Shown here piece after piece: positions 16,512-25,985 of a stretch of 64,000 bases of DNA. Origin of the DNA: [Clostridium] methylpentosum DSM 5476 (GTDB taxonomy: Bacteria; Bacillota; Clostridia; Oscillospirales; Ruminococcaceae); the NCBI GenBank assembly GCA_000158655.1, contig EQ973339.1, positions 346,449-410,448 on the forward strand. Reading direction: 5' to 3'. The notes below the pieces were generated by a model. It saw only the letters and a list, made by a program, of their open reading frames with translations, was not told the DNA's origin and did no database searches. Both the position numbers and the translations under genes were made by a program. Numbering within the stretch: position 1 is the stretch's first letter; each line of letters starts with the position of its first letter.

Positions 16512-17627
16512 ATGAGTCTGAAATATACCTGTCCCGGCTGTGGGACCCCTTTGGGCTATGACGGATTGTGCTGGAAATGCAAGTGTGAGCAAGAGCGAAA
16601 AACTGCATTGGCCTGGACGCCGGAACAGATTGCTGCAAAGCAGAAAAACCTGATCCAGAACATCCATCGGCTTGCTGATATGGAGGACCCCGAATGCACC
16701 GACTTCTGGCAGCTGCTGGGTTACCGGGACGCCATCACCCCGGAAATCCAGCGGGCGGCGCTGGCCGCAGGGGTGTTCTGGCCCTGTGAGATCTATTATC
16801 ACGCTCCCGCTGATGTGGGGGAGGGCCTGATCCACGCGCTGCTGTCCACAGAGGATTCCAGTGAAGCGTCCAACCTGATGTGCTGCCTTGCTTTCCAGGG
16901 CGATGGCCGGGCACTGGAAACGCTGTTGGAACTGGAGAATCATCCCCGCTCCTGGCGCAAGAAGCTCTATGTAGACCCGTCCATTTACGCCCAGTGCGGC
17001 GGCTGGACCTTTAATAAAAAGGGACAACGGACCCAACTCAACTTCGATACCTGCTTTTCCTTCGTCAAGGGAGCCCCCGGTGAAGTGTCCCCCGTTCGCA
17101 TCGGGCGGGCACGGGAGGACACCTGTCCCCACTGCGGCGGGCGGATGGCGGACATGCTGGTGCTGGACGGCCGGGACGAGCGGCTGAAGTTTCTGGGGCT
17201 GGACGGCATTCTGACCGCCACCTGCTGTCCCAACTGCGTGGGCTTTCTGAAAGGCCCCGCTTTCAACCGCTTTACTCTGGACGGCGGCGTAGAGGTCTTT
17301 CCCTCAGAGCTCTTTGACGGGGCGGGAAAGATGGACTGCTATGTCCGGCCGGAGGACTACAGGTCCCTTACCGAAAATCCCTTCGTGCTGGGCGGTGCGC
17401 CAGTGCCCCTGTTCTATGGCGCCGCCTGTGACGATGTGAACACCGTTGGCGGCTTTGCCAACTGGGTTCAGGACTGGGAATACACCGCCTGCCCCCACTG
17501 CGGAAAGCCCATGAAATATCTGGCCCAGATCCAGTGGGATACTTTGATGGACGGCACAGAGGGCACACTCTACATCGAGTTCTGCCCTGACTGCCAGATC
17601 GTATCCATGCAGCACCAGCAGACCTGA
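16512..17627 (+). CDS. Zinc-ribbon protein with DUF1963-like C terminus
   Basis: 371 residues. An N-terminal zinc ribbon (CPGCGTPLGYDGLCWKCKC) and a second CPHCGGRM/CCPNC pair lie in the middle. The C-terminal segment GGFANWVQDWEYTACPHCGK, with its following LAQIQWD and FCPDCQIV, resembles the end of DUF1963/YwqG-like proteins. No catalytic residues were recognised. It is the first gene of the polyimmunity-like run; its role is inferred only from that context. GAAAGGAG precedes the start. Confidence 0.65.
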   Translation: MSLKYTCPGCGTPLGYDGLCWKCKCEQERKTALAWTPEQIAAKQKNLIQNIHRLADMEDPECTDFWQLLGYRDAITPEIQRAALAAGVFWPCEIYYHAPADVGEGLIHALLSTEDSSEASNLMCCLAFQGDGRALETLLELENHPRSWRKKLYVDPSIYAQCGGWTFNKKGQRTQLNFDTCFSFVKGAPGEVSPVRIGRAREDTCPHCGGRMADMLVLDGRDERLKFLGLDGILTATCCPNCVGFLKGPAFNRFTLDGGVEVFPSELFDGAGKMDCYVRPEDYRSLTENPFVLGGAPVPLFYGAACDDVNTVGGFANWVQDWEYTACPHCGKPMKYLAQIQWDTLMDGTEGTLYIEFCPDCQIVSMQHQQT

Positions 17628-17642
17628 TAGGAGGAAATCGCT

Positions 17643-19082
17643 ATGAATTTGCCAAAGTTCAACAGTGCGGACGGGCGCTGTTACTGGATGAAGCCCGAGG
17701 TACAGGAAGAACTGCAACCGCTCTTTGACCAGTGTATCCAGGATGCCATTGACGGGAGAATCACGCGGCTTGATGATTCCCACTGGCCGCCGGTAGTGGT
17801 CAGCAGTCAAGGTGCACCCTTTGAGGTGTGGCAACTGCTTAGGGCATGGACCGAAATACAGCGGGCCGAGACCCTGGATGCGGAAAAGGCCATCGCCTTC
17901 AGCGAAAACCTGCGCCGCCAGAGCCGCTGGGGTGAAATTGACCACCATCTACTTGATATGCTGAAACGGGAGCTACAAGAGAAGTATTTTGTTGCAACAG
18001 GCGATGAAGATGATCGCTTCTGGGATCGGGAGTATTCCTTGAAACCAGGCATCCGTGCAGAGCAGATCCCGGAGCCGCTGCTGCGTTTCGCCTGCTATGT
18101 GGCGGTGAGCTATAAAGTGTATGGCTTGGACTTTCAGTATCTGGACGCCAATTACCTCTTTGGATTGGTGGAGAAAGTCCGTCCTGATATGGTGAAAAAG
18201 CTCCGGGAACACGGGACCGGCAGGCTGCCGCTCTCTCTGCAAAAGAGGAAAACAGAGCACTTCACCGCATCGGCCAACGATGCCTTTGCTGTGATCCGTA
18301 TTACTGCCAGGGACAACACAGAGGAATGCTGCCACGAAGTGCTGGACTACCTGTGTGAGATTCTGGAGCAGGAGGACTTTCCCCGCAGCTATGCGGTGGA
18401 GTTCAAAGGGCCGGAAAAGAGCTATCTTCCCATCACAGGACTGCCCAAAAAGGGAGTAAACCAGCTCTTTGCCTGTGCCGTGCAGTACCCTGGCCTCCAC
18501 CCCCTGATGGAACGGTACGCCCGGCTTGCCATGCGGCAATATGAGCAGTACACCAATCTCAGCGATGAGCAGTGCGCGCTCCCCGGAAGTTTTGCCGTGT
18601 TCGCCCTGGGAATGCTGGGGCAAGAATGGTGGCAACTGGTATGGGATTATCTCGATCTCTGCGATGATGAGCACTCCCACTTACAGGAAAAATTCCTCCG
18701 GGAGTATGTGAAACAGTTCGGATTTACCGCTGATACCGTCCCTGTATTTGTCCGTGGGGTGCTGTCCATGCAGAACATGAAGTATTCCAAGGACTATGCC
18801 GCGTGGATGGCAAACGCAGAAAGCCTGGACGCTCTGCTGGAGGCAAAAATCCACCTGTCCGAGATCGTTCCAAGCGGTTTTTCCTCTGACGAGGATGACG
18901 ATGATGACGAGGGCGAGGAACCCGCCGAAGAAACAGAAGCCAGCCCGGAGGAAGTGCTGCAATACGCATGGGAAACGGTCTGCTATGTGATCTGGGGCAA
19001 AGCCAGCGCCAAGGGTGGTCAGAAAGTGGTGGAAGCAGCTCCGGAGGAACTGAGAGAAAGGTATCAGGAAATTTTTCAATAG
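17643..19082 (+). CDS. DUF6138-like protein
   Basis: 479 residues, mainly helical, with an acidic low-complexity insert near residue 420 (EDDDDDEGEEPAEE). The length and the motif ALPGSFAVFALGMLG fit a Firmicutes family I recall as DUF6138, which has no known activity. It starts 15 bases after the previous stop, after GGAGG. Large helical scaffolds of this kind occur in arrays of immunity-type genes. Confidence 0.55.
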   Translation: MNLPKFNSADGRCYWMKPEVQEELQPLFDQCIQDAIDGRITRLDDSHWPPVVVSSQGAPFEVWQLLRAWTEIQRAETLDAEKAIAFSENLRRQSRWGEIDHHLLDMLKRELQEKYFVATGDEDDRFWDREYSLKPGIRAEQIPEPLLRFACYVAVSYKVYGLDFQYLDANYLFGLVEKVRPDMVKKLREHGTGRLPLSLQKRKTEHFTASANDAFAVIRITARDNTEECCHEVLDYLCEILEQEDFPRSYAVEFKGPEKSYLPITGLPKKGVNQLFACAVQYPGLHPLMERYARLAMRQYEQYTNLSDEQCALPGSFAVFALGMLGQEWWQLVWDYLDLCDDEHSHLQEKFLREYVKQFGFTADTVPVFVRGVLSMQNMKYSKDYAAWMANAESLDALLEAKIHLSEIVPSGFSSDEDDDDDEGEEPAEETEASPEEVLQYAWETVCYVIWGKASAKGGQKVVEAAPEELRERYQEIFQ

Positions 19083-19100
19083 ACTATAAGGAGGACTCGG

Positions 19101-20192
19101 ATGAGTGAAGTAAGCTATTCAAATGTACCTCCCATGATGGCTGCCATCAAAAGTGGTGACATAGAGGCGATTCGTTCCCTGCTTCACGCAGGGCATTCTC
19201 CCAATGAGCCACAATGCTATCAGGTAATGATTGGAGATTGGCCGCGGGATGACGAAGCCTTTCCGCTGGAATTGGCTGTACTGGAAAATCGGATGGACAT
19301 GGTACAGCTCCTGATCGAATGCGGAGCAGATTTGACCCATAACCCGGAAGAATTGCTTTGTGGTTCCCTGCGCAGTCAAGACCTAACCCTGTTTTCCTTT
19401 TTGGTAGATGTGGGAGTCAGAATCCCCGCAACGCAAAGGGATATATGCAGGCTGTTTCTCCACTTGGTGGATCGGGATGAGCCTAATGTACTCCCCATTT
19501 TGAAAAGGATGGGCATGGATTTGAAACAATACGGCGGTGAAGCCCTGCGCAGTATGGCGAGCCATGGAAATCAGCTGCTGGTGGAGTATCTGATTCAAAA
19601 CGGGGCGGACATCAACTATCACAAGCCAGATATGGTGTTTCCCTACGCTTCGACTCCTGTCACTGAAGCGGCACGGCACAACGATTTTTCTATGGTGCGC
19701 TGGCTGGTGGAGCAGGGGGCCGACATCACCATCCCGGATAAATACGGCGACCGGCCCTACACCGTGGCGGTGCAGAACAAAAATCAGGAAATGGCCGCCT
19801 ACTTAAAAGCCCTGGAGCCGGAGGGCTGGCATAACGAACAGGAAAAGGTGCGTCAGCTCATGCCTTACAAGCTGCCTGCCAAGCTGGTGGAATATTTGAA
19901 AACCGGCCCCCTGCGCCTGGAATTTCCGGAGCGGGAGCTGGTGAAATGGGCGGAGCTTTACCCCTACATGGATGTGCAGGAGATGACCTGGAAACGAAAA
20001 AAGCTGCTCTCCCTTATGGCGAAAATGGACAATTACAGCGACTATTTGCTGCTGTGGAGTCCCAGAGATAAGAAACTCTGGTATCTGGACATCGAGCATG
20101 AGGAGTTTCATCCGTTAGCCAGATGGGAGGAATTTATCGCTGACCCCGGAAAATATCTCAATGGAATGATCGAGGGCGAGTTTGAGGAATAA
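19101..20192 (+). CDS. Ankyrin-repeat protein
   Basis: 363 residues. At least four ankyrin-type repeats lie in the first 235 residues, with the hallmark endings LLIECGADLTH, YLIQNGADINY and WLVEQGADITIPD. A C-terminal domain of about 115 residues (LELEFPERELVKW-like region onward) is unassigned. Ankyrin proteins are a recurrent immunity fold in polymorphic-toxin loci and bind partner proteins. AAGGAGG precedes the start; 14 bases separate it from the next gene. Confidence 0.85.
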   Translation: MSEVSYSNVPPMMAAIKSGDIEAIRSLLHAGHSPNEPQCYQVMIGDWPRDDEAFPLELAVLENRMDMVQLLIECGADLTHNPEELLCGSLRSQDLTLFSFLVDVGVRIPATQRDICRLFLHLVDRDEPNVLPILKRMGMDLKQYGGEALRSMASHGNQLLVEYLIQNGADINYHKPDMVFPYASTPVTEAARHNDFSMVRWLVEQGADITIPDKYGDRPYTVAVQNKNQEMAAYLKALEPEGWHNEQEKVRQLMPYKLPAKLVEYLKTGPLRLEFPERELVKWAELYPYMDVQEMTWKRKKLLSLMAKMDNYSDYLLLWSPRDKKLWYLDIEHEEFHPLARWEEFIADPGKYLNGMIEGEFEE

Positions 20193-20206
20193 GGGGAGAA
20201 CGCAAT

Positions 20207-21346
20207 ATGACTATGGAACAACTGCCCCCCAAGGGGGTCAAGCGAGAACAGGCCATTTTGGAGTTGGGCAAGGCTGAAGCCAACGGCGAACTGCTTCTCC
20301 AGCTTGTGAATATGGAAAAGGGCAAGTGCAAGACGGCTGCTCAGAAGGCTCTGGCGCAGCTGGAGTATGCCCCCGCCGCCCCACTGTGGGCCAAGCTGGT
20401 CAAGGGTAAATGGATGGGCAGCCATATCATGGCGGACGCCTGTTCCGACTGCGTGTCGGAGCAGATCGCCCCGGCCATCTTAAAGACCCTCTCCCGGCTG
20501 CTGGACGAGGGGGACACAAAGCCCCTGGAAATCGAACAGTTGAACTTCTGTCTCCATCTGATGATGGGGAAAGCCTCGCTCAAAATGCTGGAGGTCTACC
20601 GCTTCCTGGCAGAAAACGCCCAGCGGCTCGCCCGGCTTAAACGCGCGCCTGTTTATCCGGATGACGACTGCACCTCTTGGTGGATTACGGACGGACTTCG
20701 CATTTGGGATGCCACACCCAGGGAAAAAGAGAAAATTCCCGCTGTGGTGCTGACCGCCTCCCTGATCCGCAACCCGGATGAGCGGCTGCAGGCATTGGCG
20801 GATGAGCTGAACGAACGCTGCGGCGGCAGCTGGCTGATCCCGGTCTTTATGAAGGCGATTCTCACCCAGCCCAAGGAGCAGGTGTATGAGACCTATTCGC
20901 CCCTTTTGGGGACTCCAAAGGCGAGCTATCTGTTGAACGCCCTGGGGCTGCTGGATTACCGCAGCTATCCGGAGGACTGGGCCTTTGAACGCTCGGGTCC
21001 CGACGGGCTGCGCGCCCTGATTTTCTGGGGTGATTACAGCTATGGGACCTATGACACAAGGTTTACGATTGAACGCTATGTGGAGCTGGATGAGCGGTGG
21101 CTCTTTGCTCTGGCAAAAGACCCGGAGGGCAAAAAGCCCGCGGTGACATGGCAGACCTATAACCGGGGCGGTGTGCTATACGGGAGCTACGACGAAATGC
21201 TCATCAGCCTGCTGCCCCGCAAAGTGGAGAACCCAGAACTCAGGCGCGCCCTGCGGGACTACTTCCGTATTCGCAGCGAAAAAGTGAGCGTGGAAGAAAG
21301 TATTACTGTTTACAAAGACGCTGCTGAGCGGTTTGGCGGTGAGTGA
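20207..21346 (+). CDS. HEAT-like repeat hypothetical protein
   Basis: 379 residues. The N-terminal 45 residues (KREQAILELGKAEANGELLL) read like a HEAT-type helical pair, and the remainder is helix-rich without an enzymatic motif I recognise. It belongs to the co-directional run, 14 bases after the ankyrin gene. It might be a distant MolR/HEAT-repeat protein. Function is unknown. Confidence 0.5.
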   Translation: MTMEQLPPKGVKREQAILELGKAEANGELLLQLVNMEKGKCKTAAQKALAQLEYAPAAPLWAKLVKGKWMGSHIMADACSDCVSEQIAPAILKTLSRLLDEGDTKPLEIEQLNFCLHLMMGKASLKMLEVYRFLAENAQRLARLKRAPVYPDDDCTSWWITDGLRIWDATPREKEKIPAVVLTASLIRNPDERLQALADELNERCGGSWLIPVFMKAILTQPKEQVYETYSPLLGTPKASYLLNALGLLDYRSYPEDWAFERSGPDGLRALIFWGDYSYGTYDTRFTIERYVELDERWLFALAKDPEGKKPAVTWQTYNRGGVLYGSYDEMLISLLPRKVENPELRRALRDYFRIRSEKVSVEESITVYKDAAERFGGE

Positions 21347-21407
21347 GAAAAAAATATCAAGAAGGCAAGTGCCTGAACTGTGAACTACGAAGAAAGGAAG
21401 ACACAAA

Positions 21408-21734
21408 ATGAAAACCTTTGATCCCGATTACAAACTGCTGGACGAGATGTATCAGGATGATTACTATCCAGTTTTTCTGGTAGACAAGGTAAAGGACGAA
21501 CTCCAGAAGGTCATCGACCTGCTGGAGAGCGGCGAAACCGACACCGAAGTGGTGCAGGAAAAGCTGGACGAAGCAGTTTGCGGCATCAATGACCTCCAGG
21601 ACGAATTTTACGAGAACAACAGTGAGATTGAAACGGTAGCCCGGGACTGCATCGGCGTCACTGTAGACTACATTTTGAAGTGGTTTGGCATTCCGATTGA
21701 CATGGAGGAGGCTATCCGGGAACGGGACTGGTGA
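21408..21734 (+). CDS. DUF5713-like small acidic protein
   Basis: 108 residues, acidic and helical, with MYQDDYYPVFLVDKVK near the N terminus, matching the DUF5713 family as I remember it. These short acidic proteins often lie beside SUKH and other immunity genes. The stop overlaps the next gene's GTG as GTGA. Confidence 0.75.
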   Translation: MKTFDPDYKLLDEMYQDDYYPVFLVDKVKDELQKVIDLLESGETDTEVVQEKLDEAVCGINDLQDEFYENNSEIETVARDCIGVTVDYILKWFGIPIDMEEAIRERDW

Positions 21735-22501
21735 CTTTTATGAAAATGGAGCCCTCTTTTTGCACGGCGGTCTTTTGGCGTGGCGGAGAAAAGATTGATC
21801 TAAATGGACAAAAACCAGATGCGGTACGGTGTCTGTCTGTGACGGGAGAGCGGAAGGTGAATCTGTCCTTCCTGCGAGATTATCCCAATCTGGAGGAACT
21901 GACCCTGATGGAAAAGTGTGAGGGTGTAGAAGTTCTCTCCGAGCTAAAGCAGCTTCATACACTGTCCCTATGGCTGTCGGCCCCTGTTTCCTGGGACAAT
22001 GTTTCTCTCCCCGGCCTGCGTGTTCTCCACCTGCGTGGAGAAAAGAATGGCGACATCACCCCACTTCTCACCAGCATTACCTATCTCCATTTGGAGGAAA
22101 TGCGGAAAACGGAAGATCTTGCCCCTTTCCTGACTCCGGCGACCCGGCTTCAGAAACTCTATCTCCAGTCACTCCCAGCTGTGCAGGAACTACCGGCTCT
22201 GGATGGGCTTCCTTCCCTTTATGCCCTGAAACTCTATGAACTGCATAAACTAAACGATTTGTCCGCCCTCTCCCACAGCCATTTGCGCTGCTTTGCCGCC
22301 TCTCTGATCGGGGATAAACTCTCCGCCCAGGCGCTGGCAGATGCTGTGATGGCGATTCCCAATCTGGAGGCAGCCGCGCTCCAGCTGGCGGATCGCTCCG
22401 AGCGGCGCTATGGCGGCATCCAAAAAGCCTTTGCCGCCGCTGGGAAATCCTCATTGCTGCGGGAGGAAATCAGTGCTTTGACCACATGGCTGTCGCTATG
22501 A
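21731..22501 (+). CDS. Leucine-rich-repeat-like protein
   Basis: 256 residues from GTG 21731 (coupled by GTGA); ATG 21740 is the alternative start. Repeats of the form LRDYPNLEELTLMEKCEGV and LSELKQLHTLSLWLSAPVSW, followed by LPGLRVLHLRG and LPSLYALKLYELHKL, give an LRR solenoid of six or seven units. LRR proteins occur in toxin-immunity arrays as protein-binding scaffolds. No signal peptide, so it is cytoplasmic. Confidence 0.75.
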   Translation: MTFMKMEPSFCTAVFWRGGEKIDLNGQKPDAVRCLSVTGERKVNLSFLRDYPNLEELTLMEKCEGVEVLSELKQLHTLSLWLSAPVSWDNVSLPGLRVLHLRGEKNGDITPLLTSITYLHLEEMRKTEDLAPFLTPATRLQKLYLQSLPAVQELPALDGLPSLYALKLYELHKLNDLSALSHSHLRCFAASLIGDKLSAQALADAVMAIPNLEAAALQLADRSERRYGGIQKAFAAAGKSSLLREEISALTTWLSL

Positions 22502-22531
22502 TGTAGGAAATGGGAAAAGGAGAAACTACCT

Positions 22532-24964
22532 ATGGCAGAGTTCAAACAAATCATAGATGATGCGCTGGACATTCTGAAATTTGACGGAGCCGTACAGGAC
22601 ACTCTGGCGGAACTGCGAGAAAAATGGGGCGCGCAGGTCCCGGCGCTGCTGGATGAACGCTTTGATGCCGTTGGCGTTCAGTATATGAAGCTATCCCATG
22701 AAAAAGGGGCGGCGGCATTGGGGCAGGAGCTGTCTGCCTTCGGCTGGGCGCTGTATAACCTGGATGATGAGGACGAGTATCTGTTTGCCTTGATCCCAGA
22801 GGAAGAACGCAGCGAATGGGAACGCTACTGCAAAAAGCAGGGGCAATATTGCCACCTGATGAAACAGCAAGGGCGAAAATGGGGCGACCATGCCAAGGAG
22901 CAGGACCCTGGAAAGCTAATGCCCTGCGAGGAATACATACTTCAGGATGAGTACGATTATTTCTTCAATTCCGTAGCGGGTGATTTTGCGGCGGGCGAAT
23001 GGAAAAACCAGGATGCAGAAGAATGGAAAAACGGCTGTGTGGCCGATCTGCGCCAGCGTCCGCCCCAGGTGACCCGCGCCCACAGCTTGCCGCACCTTGG
23101 GTGCCTCACTTATTCCGCAGAAAATGGACTCTATGCCGCGTCCAGGGCCGCTGGCAGCGGGACTATTGGCCGAGCATTATTGAGCAAGAATCCAGCCACG
23201 CTCAACTGGGCCGAACCGTCCCCCATTGGATATGACGGTCCGCCCCGGACCCTGTGCTGGGCTGACCATTCCCTCTGGGTGGGCGATCCCACCAACGCCA
23301 CACGGATTGAACTCACCGACCGGGGCGCCTGTCAGGATGTGAAAAACTGGCCCCTGCCGGAAGATGGATGGAGCACCAAATACCATTGTGGCATCGTGAC
23401 AGACGGGCTGGGCCGGGTCTACTTTTCCAACGAGTGGTACAAGGGGCAGATTTACCGCTGGGAAAACGGCAAGGTAACAAAACACACCTTCTCTCTGGAC
23501 GGATACGACCATCTCTCCGAGGCCGTTCCCGTTCCCGGCACAGGCCGCATTACCATGATCCACGCAGTCAGTGGCAAGGGGCGGATGGAAGAATGCCTGC
23601 TGGAACTGGACATGGACACCGGGCGGTGCCGCATCGCCCCCCTGCCCGGAATGGGCGAGGGGCTGAAACTACGCTGGTTTACCGGGGACTGGCTGCTGGT
23701 GCAGGGAAACGGCGAAATCCTCTCCGATGACTTTGCCCAGCTCATCAACATGAACACCCGTGAAGTGCTGCGTATCCGTCCGGAAATGTTCGGCGGGGAG
23801 AAAATGCAGCACATTGGAATACTCACCGATGGCGCGGTGGTCATCGTCACCCGGCGGGACAGGGTTGGGCCGGTATTTCGTTATCCCATCGACTTCTGGG
23901 GCTTCCTTCGGACGGCAAACAAGCCCAAAAAGCTGGAATGGCGGGAGTACAAAGAAGTGTACCCGAATCTGCCCATCTTTCTACCGCCCAAGGCCACGGA
24001 GCGAAAAATCATTCTCAAAAAAGACAGCCTGACTATCCTGGGGTCGGTATTTACGCCGCCGTTTACCCTTTCGCAGCTTTCGGAAAAGCTGGGGCCCGCC
24101 CGCATTGTCCTGCAAAATGGAACACGGAAAAGCCCCATTACAGGCCGAGAGAGTCCCTATACCCAGGCCCTTGCTTTGTGGGACGAACTTGGACTCCAGG
24201 GCTGGTTGGATGAAGATGAGCAGATTATCAAAACCCTTGGTGTCCGGGTAGCGGCACTGGGAGAGTATGCGGTTCGGCAGACATTTGACGGAGCGGTTTG
24301 GATCGGGTCCAAGGACTACCGGGAGGCCAGCTGGAAGGATTTCGCCGGATTTGCCCATACCCTCAAATTAGGCGGCTTTACCGTTTATACCCGCTTGCCG
24401 GGTCCTGTTCCAGAGGAGCAATCAGCGCAGAAAGCAAAGCTGGAGGCCCTCTCCGCCATGGTACAGATCAGCTGGAAAGAGCCAGAGAATAAGGCGGCGA
24501 AAGCGCAGAAATACAAGTTATCCAAGCCGACTGAACCAGTGCTCACCTTTACCAGCTTCAACTTCAAGCTGGCGGTCATGGAAGTCCTGATGTACGAGAA
24601 AGGCTTACTGGCTCCTAAACTGGATGCACATGAGTTTGCCAGAGAGTATAGCCGACGCAAGATCGACATTGACGCGGAAGGGTATGAACCCATCCCAGAG
24701 ATTCGGAAGTGGCTGGAGAAATACCCTGTCCCGGAGCGGCTGGCCCCGGAGGTCACAGAAATTGAGATGGATGGCGGCAGCGAGATTTATACCCAGCTCT
24801 GTCCGTTCTGGGATGGCGAGGATGGAGCCTTTGATCTTAATACCATTACGGAGGCGGAACTGCGCCAGTTCCCCAATCTCAAACATATTACCCTCATGTC
24901 CTCCAAGCCGGAACAGGTGCTGCCCGTTCTGGAACGGTGCGGTATCAAGGTAGACTTGCTGTGA
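22532..24964 (+). CDS. 810-residue beta-propeller/DUF6892-like protein
   Basis: A helical N-terminal part (1-190) precedes a WD/SMP30-like beta-propeller-type region (about 190-480; recurring ...YSAENGLYAAS, CWADHSLWVGD, VTDGLGRVYFSN). A compact beta domain around ERKIILKKDSLTILG (about 490-640) follows, then a C-terminal domain with LTFTSFNFKLAVMEVLMYEK (about 670-750) and a short LRR-like end. The last domains resemble DUF7738/DUF6892 as I remember them. Several modules in one chain suggest a fusion of immunity-type domains. No catalytic motif. Confidence 0.65.
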   Translation: MAEFKQIIDDALDILKFDGAVQDTLAELREKWGAQVPALLDERFDAVGVQYMKLSHEKGAAALGQELSAFGWALYNLDDEDEYLFALIPEEERSEWERYCKKQGQYCHLMKQQGRKWGDHAKEQDPGKLMPCEEYILQDEYDYFFNSVAGDFAAGEWKNQDAEEWKNGCVADLRQRPPQVTRAHSLPHLGCLTYSAENGLYAASRAAGSGTIGRALLSKNPATLNWAEPSPIGYDGPPRTLCWADHSLWVGDPTNATRIELTDRGACQDVKNWPLPEDGWSTKYHCGIVTDGLGRVYFSNEWYKGQIYRWENGKVTKHTFSLDGYDHLSEAVPVPGTGRITMIHAVSGKGRMEECLLELDMDTGRCRIAPLPGMGEGLKLRWFTGDWLLVQGNGEILSDDFAQLINMNTREVLRIRPEMFGGEKMQHIGILTDGAVVIVTRRDRVGPVFRYPIDFWGFLRTANKPKKLEWREYKEVYPNLPIFLPPKATERKIILKKDSLTILGSVFTPPFTLSQLSEKLGPARIVLQNGTRKSPITGRESPYTQALALWDELGLQGWLDEDEQIIKTLGVRVAALGEYAVRQTFDGAVWIGSKDYREASWKDFAGFAHTLKLGGFTVYTRLPGPVPEEQSAQKAKLEALSAMVQISWKEPENKAAKAQKYKLSKPTEPVLTFTSFNFKLAVMEVLMYEKGLLAPKLDAHEFAREYSRRKIDIDAEGYEPIPEIRKWLEKYPVPERLAPEVTEIEMDGGSEIYTQLCPFWDGEDGAFDLNTITEAELRQFPNLKHITLMSSKPEQVLPVLERCGIKVDLL

Positions 24965-24975
24965 GGTGCGCTGCT

Positions 24976-25980
24976 ATGAACGAAAAACTATTTCGCCCAC
25001 AATTTGATACCTTGAAACTGGCCGATAAGCTCTGGCTTATGCAGACGCTGGCGACTCGTTATCATTTGACATTCAAGGAACTATACGCCTTTTCCCGCTG
25101 GGGACAAAGCTGCACCACCGGCCTATTTGAAAAAGGTGGCCGGGAGTTTGTCTTTGTCCCGGGCGATACCGTGATTCTTGGCTGGGAGAGTTTTGTCCAA
25201 GGAATGGACAAGGCCAACCAAGAGGAACTGGCGGATATTTTTGCGGAAATCGAATATGAGGGCTCTGCGGAGGAATTTCTCAGGCAGGGCATGACCCCAG
25301 TACGCCAGGTGACCATCGCCCCCATGTTCGTGGGCAGAAAACTGGAGGAAATTGGCTGGGAAAGCGTACCCATGAACGATCCACGCATCACCGCCCACCC
25401 CGACTGGCTGGAGAACTTGCAGAAGTGGGCGGGCCAGAACAGCCAGAGCTTTGAAATACACGAAACTGTCCGCTTTGAACGCAATGGTGATAGCTGGCGA
25501 GCGTGGCTGTGCCATCCAATGACCTACCCGGAATTTCAGCGGTCCCTGTTGTGGGAGCTGGCAGCCAGCCTTCCCACGCCGGATGAGTGGGCCTATCTGT
25601 GCGGGGGCGGATGCCGCACCCTGTTTCCCTGGGGGGATGGACTGGACCACAAGATGAAACTGCACCACTTTGAAAACGGGGAAGATCAGGGTAAGCCATA
25701 CGACATGGAGCAGCCCAACTTCTTTGGCCTGTCTATCGCCTACGACCCCTATAAGCGGGAGTTGGTAGACGGGAAAACATTGACCACCTGCGGCGGCGAC
25801 GGCGGCTGCAATGTCTGCGGTGGCATGGGTCCTTTGCTTGGATATTTACCCTGTTCCCCTCACTGTAAACCGGAGGTTCGGGAGGATAATGAGATTCACA
25901 ATGACTATGACTTTTTCCGTCCTGTTATCCGGGTGCAGACATCCGGGTGGAGAATAGTATCACCCGAAAATGAGAGGTGA
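24976..25980 (+). CDS. FGE/SUMF1-like domain protein
   Basis: 334 residues from ATG 24976 (GAGGTG upstream). The segments RQVTIAPMFVGRKLEEIGW and SLPTPDEWAYLCGGGCRTLFPWGD are those of the formylglycine-generating-enzyme/EgtB-like C-type lectin fold. The C-terminal Cys-rich patch (TTCGGDGGCNVCGGMG) is unusual. Whether the copper-binding cysteines of true FGE are present cannot be judged by eye. In this context a non-enzymatic binding role is plausible. Confidence 0.65.
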   Translation: MNEKLFRPQFDTLKLADKLWLMQTLATRYHLTFKELYAFSRWGQSCTTGLFEKGGREFVFVPGDTVILGWESFVQGMDKANQEELADIFAEIEYEGSAEEFLRQGMTPVRQVTIAPMFVGRKLEEIGWESVPMNDPRITAHPDWLENLQKWAGQNSQSFEIHETVRFERNGDSWRAWLCHPMTYPEFQRSLLWELAASLPTPDEWAYLCGGGCRTLFPWGDGLDHKMKLHHFENGEDQGKPYDMEQPNFFGLSIAYDPYKRELVDGKTLTTCGGDGGCNVCGGMGPLLGYLPCSPHCKPEVREDNEIHNDYDFFRPVIRVQTSGWRIVSPENER

Positions 25981-25985
25981 TATTG

